Shown piece by piece: positions 41,633 through 43,217 of a stretch of DNA of 43,217 bases. The first letter of the stretch is position 1. Each line of letters begins with the position of its first letter. The stretch is from Trueperaceae bacterium (GTDB lineage Bacteria; Deinococcota; Deinococci; Deinococcales; Trueperaceae). Made by a program: the position numbers and the translations under genes. The notes below the pieces were generated by a model that saw only the letters and a program-made list of their open reading frames with translations, was not told the origin of the DNA and searched no databases. The stretch covers positions 1-43,217 of the forward strand of contig JACCWH010000134.1 of the NCBI GenBank assembly GCA_013697735.1, written 5' to 3'.

Positions 41633-41638
41633 ATGCTA
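41633..41638 (-). promoter_or_regulatory. -10 box TAGCAT of the MoxR-VWA operon
   Basis: Minus-strand TAGCAT lies 55 nt before the chosen GTG 41577, giving a leader of about 50 nt with an SD. It lies between the divergent cinA and ATPase genes. Confidence 0.45.
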
Positions 41639-41707
41639 GCACCGCACCGTGGGGCTGCCGTGTGCCGGCGCCCCCAGTTGCCGGGGCACTGCCGCGGCGT
41701 GGGACGG

Positions 41708-41713
41708 TACCCT
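41708..41713 (+). promoter_or_regulatory. Start-proximal -10 box TACCCT (cinA)
   Basis: TACCCT ends 5 nt before ATG 41719 with no SD. A leaderless cinA transcript that may run on into recA is likely. Confidence 0.55.
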
Positions 41714-41718
41714 GCGCC

Positions 41719-43005
41719 ATGATCAGCGTCGAACGCGCCGAGCTCGTGGCCGTGGGGACCGAGCTCCTGCTCGGGGAGATCAACGACACCAACAGCGCCT
41801 ACCTCGCGCAGGAGCTCGCCGCTCGCAGCGTGGACGTCTACTGGTCGCGGCGGGTCGGCGACAACCGCGCGCGCATCACGGAGGCGATCCTGGCAGCGCT
41901 CGAGCGCGCCGATCTCGTCGTCCTCTGCGGCGGGCTCGGGCCGACCGACGACGATCTGACCCGCGAGGCCATCGCCGATGCGCTCGGCGAGACGCCGAGC
42001 GTCGACCCGACCTTGGAGGCCGAGCTGCGAGCTCGGTTCGCCCGCTTCTCGCGGACGATGCCGGCGGGCAACGTGAAGCAGGCCTGGCTCATCGCGTCCG
42101 CAGAGGCGCTCCCGAATCCGAACGGGACGGCCCCCGGCTGGTTCGTCCGCGTGGAGCACGGTGCCCGCACGAAGGTGGTCGTCGCCCTCCCGGGCCCACC
42201 ACGCGAGCTCGTGCCGATGTGGCTCGAGCAGGTCGTGCCGCGGCTCCGCTTCCCGGTCGCGACGTTCGCCGCCCGGACGCTCAAGACGTTCGGCATCGGC
42301 GAGTCGCACCTCGCCGAGCGCCTCGTCGGCCTCACCGAACGGGCGAACCCGAGCGTCGCGACGTACGCGAAGCGCGACGGCGTGCACGTGCGGATCGCGG
42401 CGAAGGCGGAGAACGCCGACGCCGCGGGGGCGCTCCTCGCTCCCGTGGTCCGGGACGTCCGTGCCCGGCTCGACGGGCACGTCTGGGGTGAGGACGCCGA
42501 CGAACTCGCCGCACTCGTGGTCGCGCGCCTCCGGCGTGACGCCCGCACGCTGGTCGTGATCGACGGTGGGACGGGCGGCTCCCTCGCCGAGCTACTGGGC
42601 GCCATCGACGACGCGACCGACGGAACCACCGGCTCCGGGCCGCTCATCGGCGCCGTGATAGCATGGCGCAACGAAGCGATGGCCCTCCTCGGCGTCGCGT
42701 ACGACGGGTCCGCGGGCCGCCCACCGAAGGACGAATCGGAGGCAACGGTGGTCGCGGCAGAGCTCGCCGAGCGTGGCCGCGCGCGTTGTGCTGCGGACTA
42801 CGGAGTGGGCATCGCACCCTGGTGGTCGGCGCCCACGGAGACGGCTCCCGACCGACCCACGTGGGGTTCCGCGTGGGCGGTGGCGGGACCGGAGGGGACC
42901 GAAGCGCGCCCGGTGAGCGCACCCCAGTCGGGGCACGCGTCGCGCCGCGAGCGCCTCGCCTTCACCGCGCTCGTCGGACTGTGGACGCAGCTGTCGAAGA
43001 CGTGA
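41719..43005 (+). CDS. cinA: CinA-family protein with degenerate C-terminal deamidase domain
   Basis: A 428-residue CinA. The N-terminal COG1058 domain (ADP-ribose/NAD-derivative pyrophosphatase type) is intact: [42 protein letters not shown] and [13 protein letters not shown]. The C-terminal PncC-like nicotinamide-nucleotide amidase domain has lost its key residues: the ESCTGG motif reads DGGTGG (Ser to Gly at 283), and the family Y-x-N-x-x-K reads W316-R-N-E-A-M321. It also has an expanded middle. NMN deamidation by this protein is therefore doubtful. cinA directly precedes recA. Confidence 0.9.
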   Translation: MISVERAELVAVGTELLLGEINDTNSAYLAQELAARSVDVYWSRRVGDNRARITEAILAALERADLVVLCGGLGPTDDDLTREAIADALGETPSVDPTLEAELRARFARFSRTMPAGNVKQAWLIASAEALPNPNGTAPGWFVRVEHGARTKVVVALPGPPRELVPMWLEQVVPRLRFPVATFAARTLKTFGIGESHLAERLVGLTERANPSVATYAKRDGVHVRIAAKAENADAAGALLAPVVRDVRARLDGHVWGEDADELAALVVARLRRDARTLVVIDGGTGGSLAELLGAIDDATDGTTGSGPLIGAVIAWRNEAMALLGVAYDGSAGRPPKDESEATVVAAELAERGRARCAADYGVGIAPWWSAPTETAPDRPTWGSAWAVAGPEGTEARPVSAPQSGHASRRERLAFTALVGLWTQLSKT

Positions 43006-43115
43006 ACGGCGCGGCGGTTGCACCGCCGGTGCCTGCGCGTCCGCCAGGACGCAGGACGAGCGCCTCGGCGCGAGCCCCGCTTCGGGTGGGACGCCCCCTG
43101 GAGGCGACGGTTCTC

Positions 43116-43217
43116 ATGGATCAACAGCGACGGAAAGCCCTCGACACGACCCTCTTGCAGATCGAGAAGCAGTTCGGGAAGGGCGCGATCATGCGGTTGG
43201 GGGATGATCCGGGGGGG
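43116..43217 (+). CDS. recA: Recombinase RecA, N-terminal part (runs off the right edge)
   Basis: The first 34 codons encode MDQQRRKALDTTLLQIEKQF followed by GKGAIMRLGDD, the standard RecA opening before the core domain. The central recombinase of homologous repair. A GGAGG lies 11 nt before the ATG, rather far. The 110-bp gap after cinA has small GC-rich hairpins (for example GGCGGT-TGC-ACCGCC) but no TANNNT box near recA, so cotranscription with cinA is likely. The ligT gene found between cinA and recA in Deinococcus is absent. The last codons end in a G-run at the window edge. Confidence 0.93.
   Translation, partial: MDQQRRKALDTTLLQIEKQFGKGAIMRLGDDPGG

Overview
The window is a gene-dense (few gaps, mostly under 120 bp), very GC-rich bacterial chromosome segment. 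Several features point to the Deinococcota, probably a Truepera-like lineage rather than Deinococcus itself. Many start codons sit 5-9 nt behind a TANNNT -10 hexamer (leaderless style). The L31 protein is a zinc-free type whose wording I recall from Deinococcus. RNA polymerase omega is divergent, cinA precedes recA, and a CsaB pyruvyl transferase is present. This placement is inference; no 16S gene is in the window.

Layout, left to right. (1) 1-800: tRNA-Thr(TGT), tRNA-Tyr, tRNA-Gly(CCC), tRNA-Thr(GGT) and the 5' end of tuf on the minus strand, behind a clear TTGACA promoter. (2) 871-2171: ECF sigma factor and RskA-type anti-sigma factor. (3) 2295-5601: tatA, tatC, a chorismate mutase-DAHP synthase fusion and a 20-cysteine iron-sulfur protein; then a small winged-helix-like protein and glutaryl-CoA dehydrogenase (5666-7140). 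(4) 7170-10802 (minus): two unrecognised proteins and an MrfA-type DEXH helicase, divergent from (5) 10830-14718: a GT2 glycosyltransferase and close homologues of the plant/cyanobacterial sulfolipid enzymes SQD1 and SQD2/SqdX. (6) 14655-17672 (minus): a BtuFCD-type ABC importer under a cobalamin riboswitch. (7) 17749-23551: zapE-like ATPase, then on the minus strand aroA, cmk, nadK, a methyltransferase and an LpxB-related glycosyltransferase. (8) 23653-30746: sufE, rpmE, an orphan histidine kinase, a TraB-family membrane protein, a large exported TPR protein and argR. (9) 30797-31828 (minus): rpoZ and gmk. (10) 31968-38040: pyrG, udk, a DUF5693-like membrane protein, csaB and a small exported TPR protein. 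(11) 38060-41577 (minus): a SIMPL-domain protein and a MoxR ATPase/VWA pair. (12) 41719-43217: cinA and the first 34 codons of recA.

Functional themes are cell-envelope construction (Tat export, sulfolipid, CsaB/DUF5693, LpxB-related, SIMPL, TPR proteins), nucleotide and aromatic metabolism (pyrG, udk, cmk, gmk, nadK, aroF, aroA), corrinoid uptake, and genome maintenance (mrfA, cinA, recA). No insertion sequence, prophage, CRISPR array or integrase is visible. The most informative signals are regulatory and structural: the recurrent start-proximal TANNNT boxes, overlapping divergent -10 boxes at 10808-10817, the SQD1/SQD2 pair in an apparently non-photosynthetic organism, the five-by-four cysteine layout of the 4603-5601 product, short tandem duplications at several gene 3' ends, and an odd G/T-only third-codon pattern in the tuf fragment.
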